A stretch of DNA of 64,000 nt. Origin: Lichenifustis flavocetrariae. GTDB taxonomy: Bacteria > Pseudomonadota > Alphaproteobacteria > Rhizobiales > Beijerinckiaceae. The notes beneath the pieces were generated by a model. The model was not told the DNA's origin. It did not search any database and worked only from the letters and a program-made list of their open reading frames with translations. Position 1 is the first letter of the stretch. Every line of letters starts with the position of its first letter. Shown here piece after piece: positions 1 through 8,804 of this stretch. Both the position numbers and the translations under genes were made by a program. The stretch spans positions 124,001 to 188,000 of the forward strand of contig NZ_JAMOIM010000003.1 of the NCBI RefSeq assembly GCF_026130545.1. Direction: 5' to 3'.

Positions 1-519
1 GATGCCATGGTGGTGAATGTGACCCGGCATGAAGTTCGCCAGAAGTTCAAAGGAACTCGCGGTCAGCAGAGCGGCGGGCACCATGGCGCGGGGGCCGATC
101 AAGCTCCGCACGATTCGGAGGATCGTCCATAGCGATGTGAGGAACAGCAGCGCCGGGACTGTGAGCCGCATCGCCCGCTCGGCTGCGGCGGCCGGCATCA
201 CCCACCCGAATAGCCACACAAACATCGCCAGCGGCGCATCGACGAGGCGCGACCAGTGCATCACGAAAGGATGATCGGGCGACAGCCGGTGCGGGACGAG
301 ATCGAACCAGGCTTGTCCGGCCATGAAGTCGCGGATTTCGACCGCCCGCATCGCATCGTCGGGATTAAGGAAGGTGCCTCGGCTCGCCACGCTCCAGGCC
401 TCGGGCGCCATCGACGCGAGGGCCAGCAGCCCCCCGGCCGCCATGGCGGCCCCCATAGGGTCGCGTCGCGCGGCTGGCGCCGACCGTATCTGGTCCTTGG
501 TCTCGGCCCACGCCGGCAT
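1..519 (-). CDS. GT-C (GT39/PMT-like) polytopic membrane glycosyltransferase, N-terminal part only
   Basis: The minus-strand frame is open from an ATG at 519 to base 1, giving 173 codons with no stop, so the gene runs off the left edge. After a short polar start come a hydrophobic segment (about residues 25-40), a loop with DDAMR (DD at about 54-55), RDFMAGQAWFD and HWSRLVD, then two more hydrophobic segments (about 95-115 and 121-140) and a His-rich stretch at the cut edge. Integral membrane glycosyltransferases of the GT-C fold carry a catalytic acidic pair in the first extracytoplasmic loop, and the loop motifs match a family of such proteins common in Hyphomicrobiales. The acceptor is unknown. 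It is divergent from the FAH-family gene. Confidence 0.6.
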   Translation of the reverse strand, partial: MPAWAETKDQIRSAPAARRDPMGAAMAAGGLLALASMAPEAWSVASRGTFLNPDDAMRAVEIRDFMAGQAWFDLVPHRLSPDHPFVMHWSRLVDAPLAMFVWLFGWVMPAAAAERAMRLTVPALLFLTSLWTILRIVRSLIGPRAMVPAALLTASSFELLANFMPGHIHHHGI

Positions 520-636
520 CGTGCTCACGCCACCTCACCTCCGGGCTTGACCCGACTGTGCCAGCAAGCCACGAAGGTCCGGTAAATCGCCGCGCGGGAC
601 CTGCGTGGCAGAAGATGGATCGACGGGAGAATCGGG

Positions 637-1497
637 ATGAAGCTGCTGCGCTATGGGGAGATCGGCCACGAGAAGCCCGGCCTTCTCGATCACGACGGGA
701 AGATCCGTGACATCAGCGGTGTCCTCTCCGGCGACCTCGGAGGCGACAATCTCTCGCCCGCAACACTCGCCCGCCTAGCCGGGACCCCGGTCGACAGCCT
801 GCCGGTCGTCAACGGCTCTCCGCGGATCGGCGCCTGCGTGGCGCGACCCTGCAACTTCATCGCGGTCGGCCTGAACTATGCCGATCATGCGGCCGAATCG
901 AACCTGCCGGTGCCGAAAGAGCCGATCCTGTTCAACAAGGCGCCGAACTGCATCGTCGGTCCTTATGACACCGTGGTTCTGCCACGCGGGTCCGAGAAGA
1001 GCGATTGGGAGGTCGAGATCGCCATCGTGATCGGCTCCCGCACCTCCTACATCACCGAATCCGAAGTGCCGGCTCATGTGGCAGGCTATTGCGTCTGCAA
1101 CGACGTCTCCGAGCGCGAGTACCAGATCGAGCGTGGCGGCCAGTGGATGAAGGGCAAGGGCTGCGCCACCTTCGGGCCGCTCGGCCCTTGGCTTGTGACG
1201 GCAGACGAGATCCCGGATGTGGGGAAGCTCGGCATGTGGCTCGACGTCAACGGTCAGCGCTGCCAGACCGGCAACACCGACACGATGATCTTCAACGTCG
1301 CCAAGATCGTGTCCTACATCTCGCACTTCATGGTGCTCGAACCGGGCGACGTGATCACCACCGGCACACCACCGGGCGTCGGCATGGGTATGAAACCCCC
1401 GAAATTTCTGAAGCCGGGCGACGTGATGGAACTCGGCATCGAAGGCCTGGGCTCGCAAAAGCAGCCCGTCGTGGCTTGGTCCAAGGCTGCGGCCTGA
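637..1497 (+). CDS. Fumarylacetoacetate hydrolase family protein
   Basis: This 286-residue protein has the FAH C-terminal domain: GLNYADHAAES at about 90, the metal-binding segment with WEVEIAIVIG at about 128, NDVSEREYQ at about 155, KGKGCATFGPLGPW at about 170 and GTPPGVGMG at about 245. Relatives are ureidoglycolate lyase, 2-hydroxyhepta-2,4-diene-1,7-dioate isomerase and acylpyruvases, all Mg-dependent enzymes that cleave or isomerise oxo-acids in the cytoplasm. The ATG has a good ribosome binding site (GGGAG about 8 bases upstream). No catabolic neighbours are present, so the substrate cannot be assigned. The length is normal for the family. Confidence 0.9.
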   Translation: MKLLRYGEIGHEKPGLLDHDGKIRDISGVLSGDLGGDNLSPATLARLAGTPVDSLPVVNGSPRIGACVARPCNFIAVGLNYADHAAESNLPVPKEPILFNKAPNCIVGPYDTVVLPRGSEKSDWEVEIAIVIGSRTSYITESEVPAHVAGYCVCNDVSEREYQIERGGQWMKGKGCATFGPLGPWLVTADEIPDVGKLGMWLDVNGQRCQTGNTDTMIFNVAKIVSYISHFMVLEPGDVITTGTPPGVGMGMKPPKFLKPGDVMELGIEGLGSQKQPVVAWSKAAA

Positions 1498-1530
1498 GGA
1501 GCCGACACCTTCGGCTGCCCGCGCGGCGTC

Positions 1531-2436
1531 TCAACCGGTTTGGCGGCGGCCGCGTTTCCGATGCGGCCGCGGCGCATGCGGTACGAGCCGCATCAGCGCA
1601 AAAGCCTTGTAGAGACGCGCGATGGCCTTGTTGAGGGCCAGATGCGGCCGCGCTGCAACCAGCGCTGCCGTCTCCAACTCCGGCAAGAATGAAAAGCGCC
1701 AATGCATGTACTGCTTCGGCCAGTACGAGCAGTAATGCCTGAACTCCGTTCGGTTCTCGCCGACCTCAATCCCGTGCATCCGCAGGCCTTCGCCGACGGC
1801 GAATTGTTCCTGGTCGTGCCGCAGATCCGCGGTGAGCGGCTGCAGCGCATCCATCAGCACGAGCGCATCTTCGAGGGCCGGCCGGTGCGCTGGGCCGACC
1901 GCGATCAGGCCGCTGTTGTAGAGGGGCGCGTCGTCGGCCTGGTAGCGATAGAGCCCCGCATGCGGCAGTTCGACCGCGAAGTCCGAGAGGCTTGGAAACG
2001 GGTTCCGGCCCGTCAAATAGTTCATCACCGCCCCGCGCGACAGCGCCGACCGCAAGGCCGCGTCAAAGCCCGGCTTGATGAAGGAATCCGTGTCGAGGAG
2101 CACTGAAGGCGCGTTGTATCGCTTGAGCGCGTCGATCAGGACGCAGACCTTGGCCCGGAAGTGGTAGCTCCCCTGGCGCGTGAAACCCGGCATGTCCGCC
2201 GAAATATCGATGACCTCGACGACAGGGCTGTCCCGTTCGTAAGTCGCAGGGCAGTCCGTGTAGATGACGATATTGCCGGCGGCGTCGGGACATTCGGCCA
2301 GAAGAGACCGGATGCAATAACGGAGTTCCTTCCTGTAGAGTGGCTTTCCACCCCATTCCAGGAGGACGAACTTGACCCTGGCGACGTCACCATCGGACTT
2401 GCCGTGGCGTTCGTCGGCATCGAGCGGGAGTGCCAC
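1531..2436 (-). CDS. Putative GT-A glycosyltransferase
   Basis: A 301-residue soluble protein starting at a GTG (2436). A Rossmann-like N-terminus (VKFVLLEWGG, then NIVIYTD) leads to LLDTDSFIKPGF at about 118-130, which holds a DxD-type metal/nucleotide-sugar motif. Further on are a loop with LYNSGLIAVG (about 180) and a conserved HDQEQFA (about 215), as in GT8/GT32-like transferases that reach into sugar donor pockets. The C-terminus is basic. It lies 6 bp downstream of the secreted-protein gene at 2443-3285, so the two are probably one transcript. Donor and acceptor are unknown. There is no in-frame ATG near the N-terminus, which supports the GTG. Confidence 0.65.
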   Translation of the reverse strand: MALPLDADERHGKSDGDVARVKFVLLEWGGKPLYRKELRYCIRSLLAECPDAAGNIVIYTDCPATYERDSPVVEVIDISADMPGFTRQGSYHFRAKVCVLIDALKRYNAPSVLLDTDSFIKPGFDAALRSALSRGAVMNYLTGRNPFPSLSDFAVELPHAGLYRYQADDAPLYNSGLIAVGPAHRPALEDALVLMDALQPLTADLRHDQEQFAVGEGLRMHGIEVGENRTEFRHYCSYWPKQYMHWRFSFLPELETAALVAARPHLALNKAIARLYKAFALMRLVPHAPRPHRKRGRRQTG

Positions 2437-2442
2437 GGTGGA

Positions 2443-3285
2443 TCATTCTTTCGCGGACCGCCCTGCCCTTTTCTTCTTGCGGGCCTCTTTTGCGGCCGCG
2501 GCTACCACGAGTTCGGCGTCGAGCGTCATGGCCCGAGCCTCGGTGAGCCGTGAGGCGCAGAAGCCGTGTCGCGATTCCCCGATATAATCGCGGCAGGTCT
2601 CCTCACGATGCGACGAGAACCCCGCCTGATCGCTGGCATAGCCGCGAATGACGGCACGGTCCTTGGTCGAGGACACGAGCCCCTTGTAGGCCTCTCGCAC
2701 GGTACGTTCCGCCCGCATGCGTTCGCGCTCGATCGTCTTGACCTGATCGGGCCCGATCTCGCCGGCGGCCGGTCCCCAAAGGCCCGCCACGCCGACCTCG
2801 CAATCGGCGTCCTTGAAACTGCAGGTCCCGCTCTCGCCCGCCGTCAGCACGGCGCCGTCGAGGACGTCGAACGACAGGGGACAGGCCGGCAGTGGGATCG
2901 AAAAGCGTGCGACGCCATTGGTCTTGCCCAATGACGTCAGGGCGAGCGGCATGCCCGAGACATCGACCTGACATTCGTCGTGACTGTTCGAGATCTTGCG
3001 TCCGCTGAAGAGCAAGCGGGACACATCCACGGTCTTGTCGCGCGGCGTGAAGGCGATCTGACTTTTGCCCCCATTCAGCATCAGCGTCTTGCCCGCGAGG
3101 GCGCTATCCGCCGGGGTGGCCGGCGCCGCAATGCGAGGCAGGTGTAGGCGCGGCTTGACGGACGTCGCCTGAGGCTTCGAGACGGTCCCGACCGGCGCGG
3201 GGGCCGTCGCGCCAGGAAGGTCGAGTTGCGCCTGTGCGGCGGTGGACAGCACGCAAGCGGAGAAAAAAACAAGGAAGCGGCGCAT
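2443..3285 (-). CDS. Secreted protein of unknown function, cysteine-containing
   Basis: A 280-residue protein with a clear Sec signal peptide (MRRFLVFFSACVLSTAAQAQ) and a Pro/Ala-rich linker to about residue 60. The following domain has four conserved-looking cysteines (in HDECQVD, PACPLSF, GTCSFKD and DADCEVG). A C-terminal helical region carries REETCRDYIGESRHGFCASR, faintly like the Cys-bracketed helices of LprI/DUF1311 proteins; that resemblance is weak. The extreme C-terminus is Lys/Arg-rich (KEARKKKRAGRSAKE). It is the first gene of a probable two-gene operon with the glycosyltransferase. It acts in the periplasm or outside; its role is unknown. Confidence 0.7.
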   Translation of the reverse strand: MRRFLVFFSACVLSTAAQAQLDLPGATAPAPVGTVSKPQATSVKPRLHLPRIAAPATPADSALAGKTLMLNGGKSQIAFTPRDKTVDVSRLLFSGRKISNSHDECQVDVSGMPLALTSLGKTNGVARFSIPLPACPLSFDVLDGAVLTAGESGTCSFKDADCEVGVAGLWGPAAGEIGPDQVKTIERERMRAERTVREAYKGLVSSTKDRAVIRGYASDQAGFSSHREETCRDYIGESRHGFCASRLTEARAMTLDAELVVAAAAKEARKKKRAGRSAKE

Positions 3286-3606
3286 GAAAGATGGGGAGCC
3301 TGGTGGCAGGACGGCACATGGTTCAGTCTAACTCGCTGACCCTGCTGCGTCAGCTTCGAACTCGGCGAATGACATGGCCTTGGGCAAAGTCGTCCCGTGT
3401 GTTGCAGGAAACCCGGGTGCGAGGCCTGAGAAGCGCGGCACCCCGCCGTTCGAAGACGAATCTGTTAACGATCGAAACGGTTCAGGCTGTTGTTTCTCTC
3501 CCGCTGTCGGAGGTGCGGCCGCGCGGGGTTGCTCAGATCAAGCCCGCCCCTTACATGGAGAAGGCCGGAGAGACCGGCTTCAAAGCCCTGGTACTCCGGA
3601 CCGCCC
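3286..3606. other. Intergenic region between two divergent genes
   Basis: These 321 bases separate the start of the secreted-protein gene (minus) from yggT (plus) and must hold both promoters. I could not pick a convincing sigma70 pair, and overlapping short open frames here look like shadows. No repeat or RNA gene was seen. Confidence 0.4.
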
Positions 3607-3897
3607 ATGCGCGCCCTCCTCGACCTGCTCTTCGTCGTTCTGCAGCTTTACACCTATGTCATCATCGCTACCGCGATCATGTCGTGGCTGCTCGCCTTCG
3701 ACGTCATCAATTTCCGTAACGAACTCGTTCGCTCGATCTGGAATTTCCTGAACGCCGTCACCGAGCCCGTGCTGAGGCCCATTCGCCGCGTGCTGCCCAA
3801 TCTCGGCGGCGTCGACATCTCGCCGATCATCCTGCTCCTGTTGATTTGGTTCATCGAGCACGTCATTCAGCTCTACGTCTACCCGAACGTTTTCTGA
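3607..3897 (+). CDS. YggT family integral membrane protein
   Basis: A 96-residue protein with two hydrophobic segments (about 5-30 and 70-90) flanking the YggT signature [11 protein letters not shown] followed by [24 protein letters not shown]. The family (CCB3/YggT) sits in the inner membrane and has been linked to cell-shape, division or osmotic phenotypes, but its biochemical role is unsettled. The start at 3607 was chosen because the family begins right at the first membrane helix; a longer upstream in-frame extension has no family resemblance. In many alphaproteobacteria a DUF167 gene follows; here a convergent oxidase gene follows instead. Confidence 0.9.
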   Translation: MRALLDLLFVVLQLYTYVIIATAIMSWLLAFDVINFRNELVRSIWNFLNAVTEPVLRPIRRVLPNLGGVDISPIILLLLIWFIEHVIQLYVYPNVF

Positions 3898-3917
3898 GGC
3901 GGACGAAGCCGTCGCCT
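3897..3917. terminator. Candidate bidirectional terminator hairpin
   Basis: AGGCG(G)ACG and CGTCGCCT pair around an AAGC loop, just at the ends of the convergent yggT and FAD oxidase genes. One base bulges and there is no long T tract, so it is a candidate only. Confidence 0.35.
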
Positions 3918-5200
3918 TAATGGACAGCAGGGCGGCCGAGGGCCGCTCTGACCTGGTGGCCCCAGTAGTAGATCTGGGCCGGGACCTTGCCGAGGCGTCC
4001 GCCCGCGTAGGGCAGCCCCAAGCGTTCGAACATCCGCCACGTGTCGTCGCGCTCGACGATGGCCTGGGAGATGAGACGACCGACCGCAGTCGTCAGCGTC
4101 AGACCGAGCCCGCCGAATCCCGTCGTGTACCAGACGTCCGGGGCGATCTGGCCGATGACCGGGAGGCGATGGCGCGTATAGGGCATCATGCCGCCCCAGG
4201 CGACCTCCACCTTGGCGTCGCGGAGCGCCGGATAGAACCGCACCATGTCGCGCCGAAGCAATTCGGCGATACGTGCCGGACGAGGCTCCCAGACCTGAAC
4301 CCGACCGCCCCAGAGGAGCCTCGTGTCGGCCAGCGGCCGGTAATAGTTCAGGGCCACGAGGTTGTCGGAGATCGCATAGGGCACCCGGATGGCATCCCGA
4401 AGATGGGCTCCGAGCGGTTCGGTCGTCATGACGAAACTTGCAATGGGGATCGTGCCCCCCGACACGGTCCGGTTCAGCCCCCGCACATAGCCGCCGCCAG
4501 CGATCACGATGCGGTCCGCGAGGATGCGGCCGCCGGTCGTCCGCACGCTTTTGCGGCCTCGCGCCGACGTAAAGCCGAGAACCGGTGTCTCTTCGAACAC
4601 TGAAACGCCCCGCTCCGCACAGGCTCGCCCCATGCCGGCCGCGAAATTGAGCGGATGCAACGCCATCGTGTCCGGGGTGAACAGTGCATCCGTATAGCGC
4701 GTGGTCGCAAGGGCGGCGCGCAGGCGATCTTTCGGCCAGTACTCGGAGGGCACGTCGAATACCTCGGCCATGTAGTCGCGATGGGCGATAAGGTCCTCAT
4801 TCGCGCCCACGATGTTGCATTCGAGCGAACCCTCCTGCAGCGGGCCACACGCGATGGCGTAGTCGGCGATACGCTGACGCACCAAGGCAAGCCCACCTTG
4901 CGCGACGCGCAGGAAGCGTCGCGCTTCGTCGAGGCCGACGCGGGCCGCCAAGGCCTTGTAGCCGCCCCACATGCCGGAAGACGCGAAGCCCCCGTTGCGA
5001 CCGGAAGCGCCCCAGCCGATGCGGCGCGCCTCGACAAGCGCGACCCGATGACCCCGCTCGGCGAGGTCGAGGGCGGTGGCGGTGCCGGCCAATCCGCCGC
5101 CGATCACGACCGTCTCTACATCGAGATCTCCGTCGAGCGCCGGGTATCTACGAAATTCGTTGAGCGTTCGGGCGTAATAGCTGTCGACGTAACCTGTCAT
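3917..5200 (-). CDS. FAD-dependent oxidoreductase of the DAO family, PuuB/OrdL-like (gamma-glutamylputrescine oxidase-like)
   Basis: A 427-residue flavoprotein with the dinucleotide-binding motif VVIGGGLAGTATALDLAERG (about 31-50) and the WGASGRNGGF flavin segment (about 64-73) typical of D-amino-acid-oxidase-fold enzymes such as E. coli PuuB. The C-terminal part has WGGMMPYTRHRLPVIG and YTTGFGGLGLTLT, the usual FAD-contacting end. PuuB oxidises gamma-glutamylputrescine to an aldehyde with release of ammonia and H2O2. Substrate here is inferred from family only, but it fits the polyamine-type transporter and aminobutyraldehyde dehydrogenase cluster at 19.9-25.3 kb. It stands alone and no PuuA ligase lies in the window. 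Confidence 0.8.
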   Translation of the reverse strand: MTGYVDSYYARTLNEFRRYPALDGDLDVETVVIGGGLAGTATALDLAERGHRVALVEARRIGWGASGRNGGFASSGMWGGYKALAARVGLDEARRFLRVAQGGLALVRQRIADYAIACGPLQEGSLECNIVGANEDLIAHRDYMAEVFDVPSEYWPKDRLRAALATTRYTDALFTPDTMALHPLNFAAGMGRACAERGVSVFEETPVLGFTSARGRKSVRTTGGRILADRIVIAGGGYVRGLNRTVSGGTIPIASFVMTTEPLGAHLRDAIRVPYAISDNLVALNYYRPLADTRLLWGGRVQVWEPRPARIAELLRRDMVRFYPALRDAKVEVAWGGMMPYTRHRLPVIGQIAPDVWYTTGFGGLGLTLTTAVGRLISQAIVERDDTWRMFERLGLPYAGGRLGKVPAQIYYWGHQVRAALGRPAVH

Positions 5201-5306
5201 CGGATCCAGTCAGGCGGGTCTAATCCGGCCTCCGCTCGGACCGGTTTTCGGAACAGACCGACACCATAACTCTCCCCACGACGAAGGCGAACCTTTGTCG
5301 CGCCAC

Positions 5307-8300
5307 TCAAAAGCGATATTCGACGCGTCCTTTCACGGCATTGTCGGTGGTCCGCTCGCCGGCCTGGCCGGAGTAGGTCAGGCCCAGGGACAGCGCTGTG
5401 CTGGCGCGCCAATCGAGGCCCACCTCTCCCACCACGGCGTTGCGGTCGATCGGCGCTCCATAGCTGTTGAAGGCCACACCCCCCGACGCGAACGCGAGGG
5501 TCGCGGCAGGGTTGATGTCGCCGTAAGTATGTTGCCACCCAAGGAACAGCCGCGCTACGAGCGGCAAGGTCCCGAAGGGAAGCAGCTCGCCGCGGACGCC
5601 CAGCACCGTGCTGCCGACATCGACGTCCTGAGCGGCCCCCACAAGCGCCGCCGCGCCGCCCTTCTCGCGATAGGCATCCTGATGCGTGTGCGTGATGGCG
5701 CCATTGAAGGTTGGTTCGATGACGGCCGTCGAGGTGGTGAAGCGGTAACCGATCTCGCCGAACGCCTGCCCGGTCTCGCCCCCGCTACTCGAACGCTCGC
5801 TCTCGAAATAGCCCGGGAACACCACGCTGCGGCTCGCGTTCGTGGATGTCCCGCCATAGGTTCCTCCGAACCGCAGCGTCACGGCGCCATAGCGGGCACC
5901 GGCATAGAGCGTGCCGAAGACATTTTCAAAAGTGCCGCTACCGCCGCCCGATTTCACGGAGAACTCGGTGTTGGTGTAACCTCCGGCCACGCCCACGCGC
6001 CAATTGTCGAAGGCCTTCGCGTCGATGCGAGAATCGACGCCGAGCACGAAGCCCCCGAGTGTGCGGTCGACGGCCGCGGCATTGCCGTCACTGCCACTTC
6101 GCCCGAAGTCGCCGATGGCCTGGCCCCACACGGTGTAGCCGGCGCCCTGGCGCAATCCCGTCGAGGGGGCCGTGGTGGGCGCGTAGCACTGGAGAAGGGC
6201 CGGAAGGTTGTGCGGCTCGAATTGCTTCAGCGCGTCGAGCGCGTCGCCGGCCTGCGGCAGCGGCAGGTTCCACAGCCGGTCGAAGATGATCGAATTGACG
6301 ACACGCGTCGATGTCACGGCAGCAGTCGTGGCGCTGGCGCGGGTTTCGCCGGAAGCGGTTTGAAAGGCTCGGCGCGCCCCCGCCGCATCCTGGATGACGA
6401 CAGCATTATAGAGAGGATTGCCCGGACCGAGGCTTTCGATGGCCGCAGCCGTCCCCCGCTGGTTCGGCGTTGCGGCAATCGACGTGAAGGCGGCCCTTTG
6501 CGAAAAACCGAGCGTGACGTCGGTCCCCGTGTAGGAGAGAGCCGGCGCCAGGAACGCGAGGTTCGACGATCCCTGCACCGACCCGAACTGACCCGTGATC
6601 CCACCGGCGGCACTCAGGATGTCGAAACGTGTGTTCGGTCCTATGCCGCTCCCCACGCCGTTCACGGCCAGTGTGGCGCCGTTGAGCGCGGCTGTCCCGC
6701 CCACGTTGATCCGGTCACTTTGACCGGCCGCATTGACGTTGACCAGATAGGTCGAGCCTGACTGCAGGGTCGCGTTCCCGGTGATCGTCAAGGTCGAGAA
6801 GGGCGTCGCGGCGCCGGGCGACAAGACGGCGCCGGACAGGAGATTGAGGCTGCCGACGGTTCCGCGGCCACCCAAGGCCGCACCGCTGTTCACGGTGACG
6901 TTCGAATTGGCGATCGCCCCGTCGACCAGCAACCCGCCCTCGGCCACGATTGTGTCCCCCGTGTAGGGGTTGGTGGCCGCAAGATCGAGCGTCCCGCTGC
7001 CGATCTTGGTCAGGCTCCCGGGCCCCGAGACGGGACCCGACAATGTGACGCTATTCGATCCGGTATCGATCGTCGGGTCGGCCGCGACCGTGAAGGCGAT
7101 CGGGTTCGCGAGCGTGAGGCTGTCGGCGAACCCCAGGGTGGTCCCCCCCGCCATGCTGAGCAACCCGGTGCCAAGAGCCGTGCCGGAGCCGACGACGATC
7201 TCGCCGCTGTCGAGAAAGGTGCCGCCGCTGTAGGTGTTCGCACCGCTCAAGGTCAGCGCGCCCGTCCCGTCCTTGGTCAGGGTCAGGGCCGTGGCGCCAT
7301 CCTGGAGGGTGCCGCTGAAGGTCGTCGAAGTGCCGTCGCCGCCTGCAGTGAGGTTCACCGGAGCCGCGCCGGAATTGGTCAATGTCCCACTGCCGGCCAG
7401 CGACGCGATCGTGGTGGCGAAGCCGGCGACGTCCAGCGTCGCACCAGCCGCGACCGTGACGGCGCTGTTCGGGCTGAGACCCGTTGCCGATCCATCCCGC
7501 AACGTCCCCTCGTTGACCAGGAGAGAACCCGAGAAGCTGTTGGCGCCGGAGAGCACCAGAGTTCCCGCGCCTTGCTTGGCCAGGGAACCCGTTCCAGTGA
7601 ACGCTCCAGCATAGGCCAGGGTGAATGTTTGCGAGTCGATCACCGAGTTCTGCGACAGCACGGCATTGTTGGAAATCGTCACCCCTTCGTTTTCAGCAAC
7701 AAGGGCACCGCCCGCGAAGGTCACGGAGCCGGTGCCAAGCGAATTGGCGTTGGTGACGCCGACACGGCTCTGCTCGATGATTGTTCCCCCGGCATAGGTA
7801 TTGGTGCCTGACAGGATAAAGGTTCCGCCCCCCTCCACGGTCAGAGACCCCGGCCCGGATACGGTGCCCGAAAAACCGCCGTTGCCGGTGCTCGTGTCGA
7901 CAGTGCCGCCCAGACTGGAAAGTGCAACGGGAACCGGGACGATATTGTTGGGGAAATTACCCCCCGTCATCCGCAATGTGCCGCCGGCAAATTGCACGGT
8001 GGTGGCCTGCGCGGCCGCCGAGCCAAGGCTGTAGACGTTCGCGGCGATGTCGCCCCCAGTCACAGCAATAGTGGTGGGTGTGGTTGGAACAGTGGGTGTC
8101 GCCGGCGGCGTTTCAACGGTGAAGCCCGTGCCCAGGCTCGTCGCGCAGGCGCTGATCGATGCACCACAGGAGCCGACATAGGCCGCGACCTCGATGCCGC
8201 CCCCGCCCGACGCACCCGTGACAAAATTATTGGGCGTCGTCAGCCAGAACGAGAGCGCATAGGTCTGGCTGGCCTGGAGGCTGATCACTTGGTAGAGGCC

Positions 8301-8804
8301 GTCGAAACTCCCCACGGAGCCATCGTACCAAGCATATGAGCCGCTATGGGGATTGAAAGTGTTGACCGTCCCGGCTGCCGGGGGCACGGCACCGGTCTGA
8401 TAGGCGATACCCCAGTTGACTGGCAGGTTTAGGGACGACTGACGCTGGCTTGGGACCGTTCCAGCCTCAAATCCGGGATTGGCCAACAGATTTGTTGACG
8501 ATCCGCTTGCGGTGAATGAGGCATCGTCGAAGCTAAAATAGTTAGGGTCCTCGCGAAAGGCAAATAGAACGTAGTAGTTCCCGGCCGTTTGCGGCGTCAC
8601 CGTGGTGCTATATTGCGTATATGAGTTTGTCGTGACCGGCGTGCCGCCATTAAGATCGATGACCGAGCCTGCGGGCGCAACCTGACCATAAGATGCGGAC
8701 GTCACCAGCGTTGAACCGGTCAGCACCACGAAAAGTGGCAGGATCACCCGCCGAAGCGCGCGGTAAGCCGAAATGTCGAAGAGGGAACGAGGAGCTAGTC
8801 CCAT
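5307..8804 (-). CDS. Autotransporter (type Va) with PATR beta-helix repeats and an N-terminal CBM-like domain
   Basis: From the ATG at 8804 the protein has 1165 residues. It starts with a Sec signal peptide ending near SASYGQ (about residue 41). Next is a jelly-roll-like module (NLLANPGFEAG, then NPHSGSYAWYDG and LYQVISLQASQTYALSFWL) resembling carbohydrate-binding domains. Serial autotransporter-associated strand repeats follow (GTLVLSGANSFSG, ALTLSGANTYSGGT, GTLDLAATNPYTGDT). The last 280 or so residues form the outer-membrane barrel, ending in the hallmark aromatic C-terminus VEYRF. The frame stays open upstream to 9083, and ATG codons at 9083 and 8921 are alternatives, but neither gives a better signal peptide. 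The product is likely surface-displayed or secreted. It is divergent from the CHASE2 cyclase gene. Confidence 0.9.
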   Translation of the reverse strand: MGLAPRSLFDISAYRALRRVILPLFVVLTGSTLVTSASYGQVAPAGSVIDLNGGTPVTTNSYTQYSTTVTPQTAGNYYVLFAFREDPNYFSFDDASFTASGSSTNLLANPGFEAGTVPSQRQSSLNLPVNWGIAYQTGAVPPAAGTVNTFNPHSGSYAWYDGSVGSFDGLYQVISLQASQTYALSFWLTTPNNFVTGASGGGGIEVAAYVGSCGASISACATSLGTGFTVETPPATPTVPTTPTTIAVTGGDIAANVYSLGSAAAQATTVQFAGGTLRMTGGNFPNNIVPVPVALSSLGGTVDTSTGNGGFSGTVSGPGSLTVEGGGTFILSGTNTYAGGTIIEQSRVGVTNANSLGTGSVTFAGGALVAENEGVTISNNAVLSQNSVIDSQTFTLAYAGAFTGTGSLAKQGAGTLVLSGANSFSGSLLVNEGTLRDGSATGLSPNSAVTVAAGATLDVAGFATTIASLAGSGTLTNSGAAPVNLTAGGDGTSTTFSGTLQDGATALTLTKDGTGALTLSGANTYSGGTFLDSGEIVVGSGTALGTGLLSMAGGTTLGFADSLTLANPIAFTVAADPTIDTGSNSVTLSGPVSGPGSLTKIGSGTLDLAATNPYTGDTIVAEGGLLVDGAIANSNVTVNSGAALGGRGTVGSLNLLSGAVLSPGAATPFSTLTITGNATLQSGSTYLVNVNAAGQSDRINVGGTAALNGATLAVNGVGSGIGPNTRFDILSAAGGITGQFGSVQGSSNLAFLAPALSYTGTDVTLGFSQRAAFTSIAATPNQRGTAAAIESLGPGNPLYNAVVIQDAAGARRAFQTASGETRASATTAAVTSTRVVNSIIFDRLWNLPLPQAGDALDALKQFEPHNLPALLQCYAPTTAPSTGLRQGAGYTVWGQAIGDFGRSGSDGNAAAVDRTLGGFVLGVDSRIDAKAFDNWRVGVAGGYTNTEFSVKSGGGSGTFENVFGTLYAGARYGAVTLRFGGTYGGTSTNASRSVVFPGYFESERSSSGGETGQAFGEIGYRFTTSTAVIEPTFNGAITHTHQDAYREKGGAAALVGAAQDVDVGSTVLGVRGELLPFGTLPLVARLFLGWQHTYGDINPAATLAFASGGVAFNSYGAPIDRNAVVGEVGLDWRASTALSLGLTYSGQAGERTTDNAVKGRVEYRF

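Noticed and set aside
5295-6761. 488-codon plus-strand frame opposite the autotransporter barrel
   Set aside because: No family resemblance or ribosome binding site; the barrel frame has the aromatic C-terminus and repeats.
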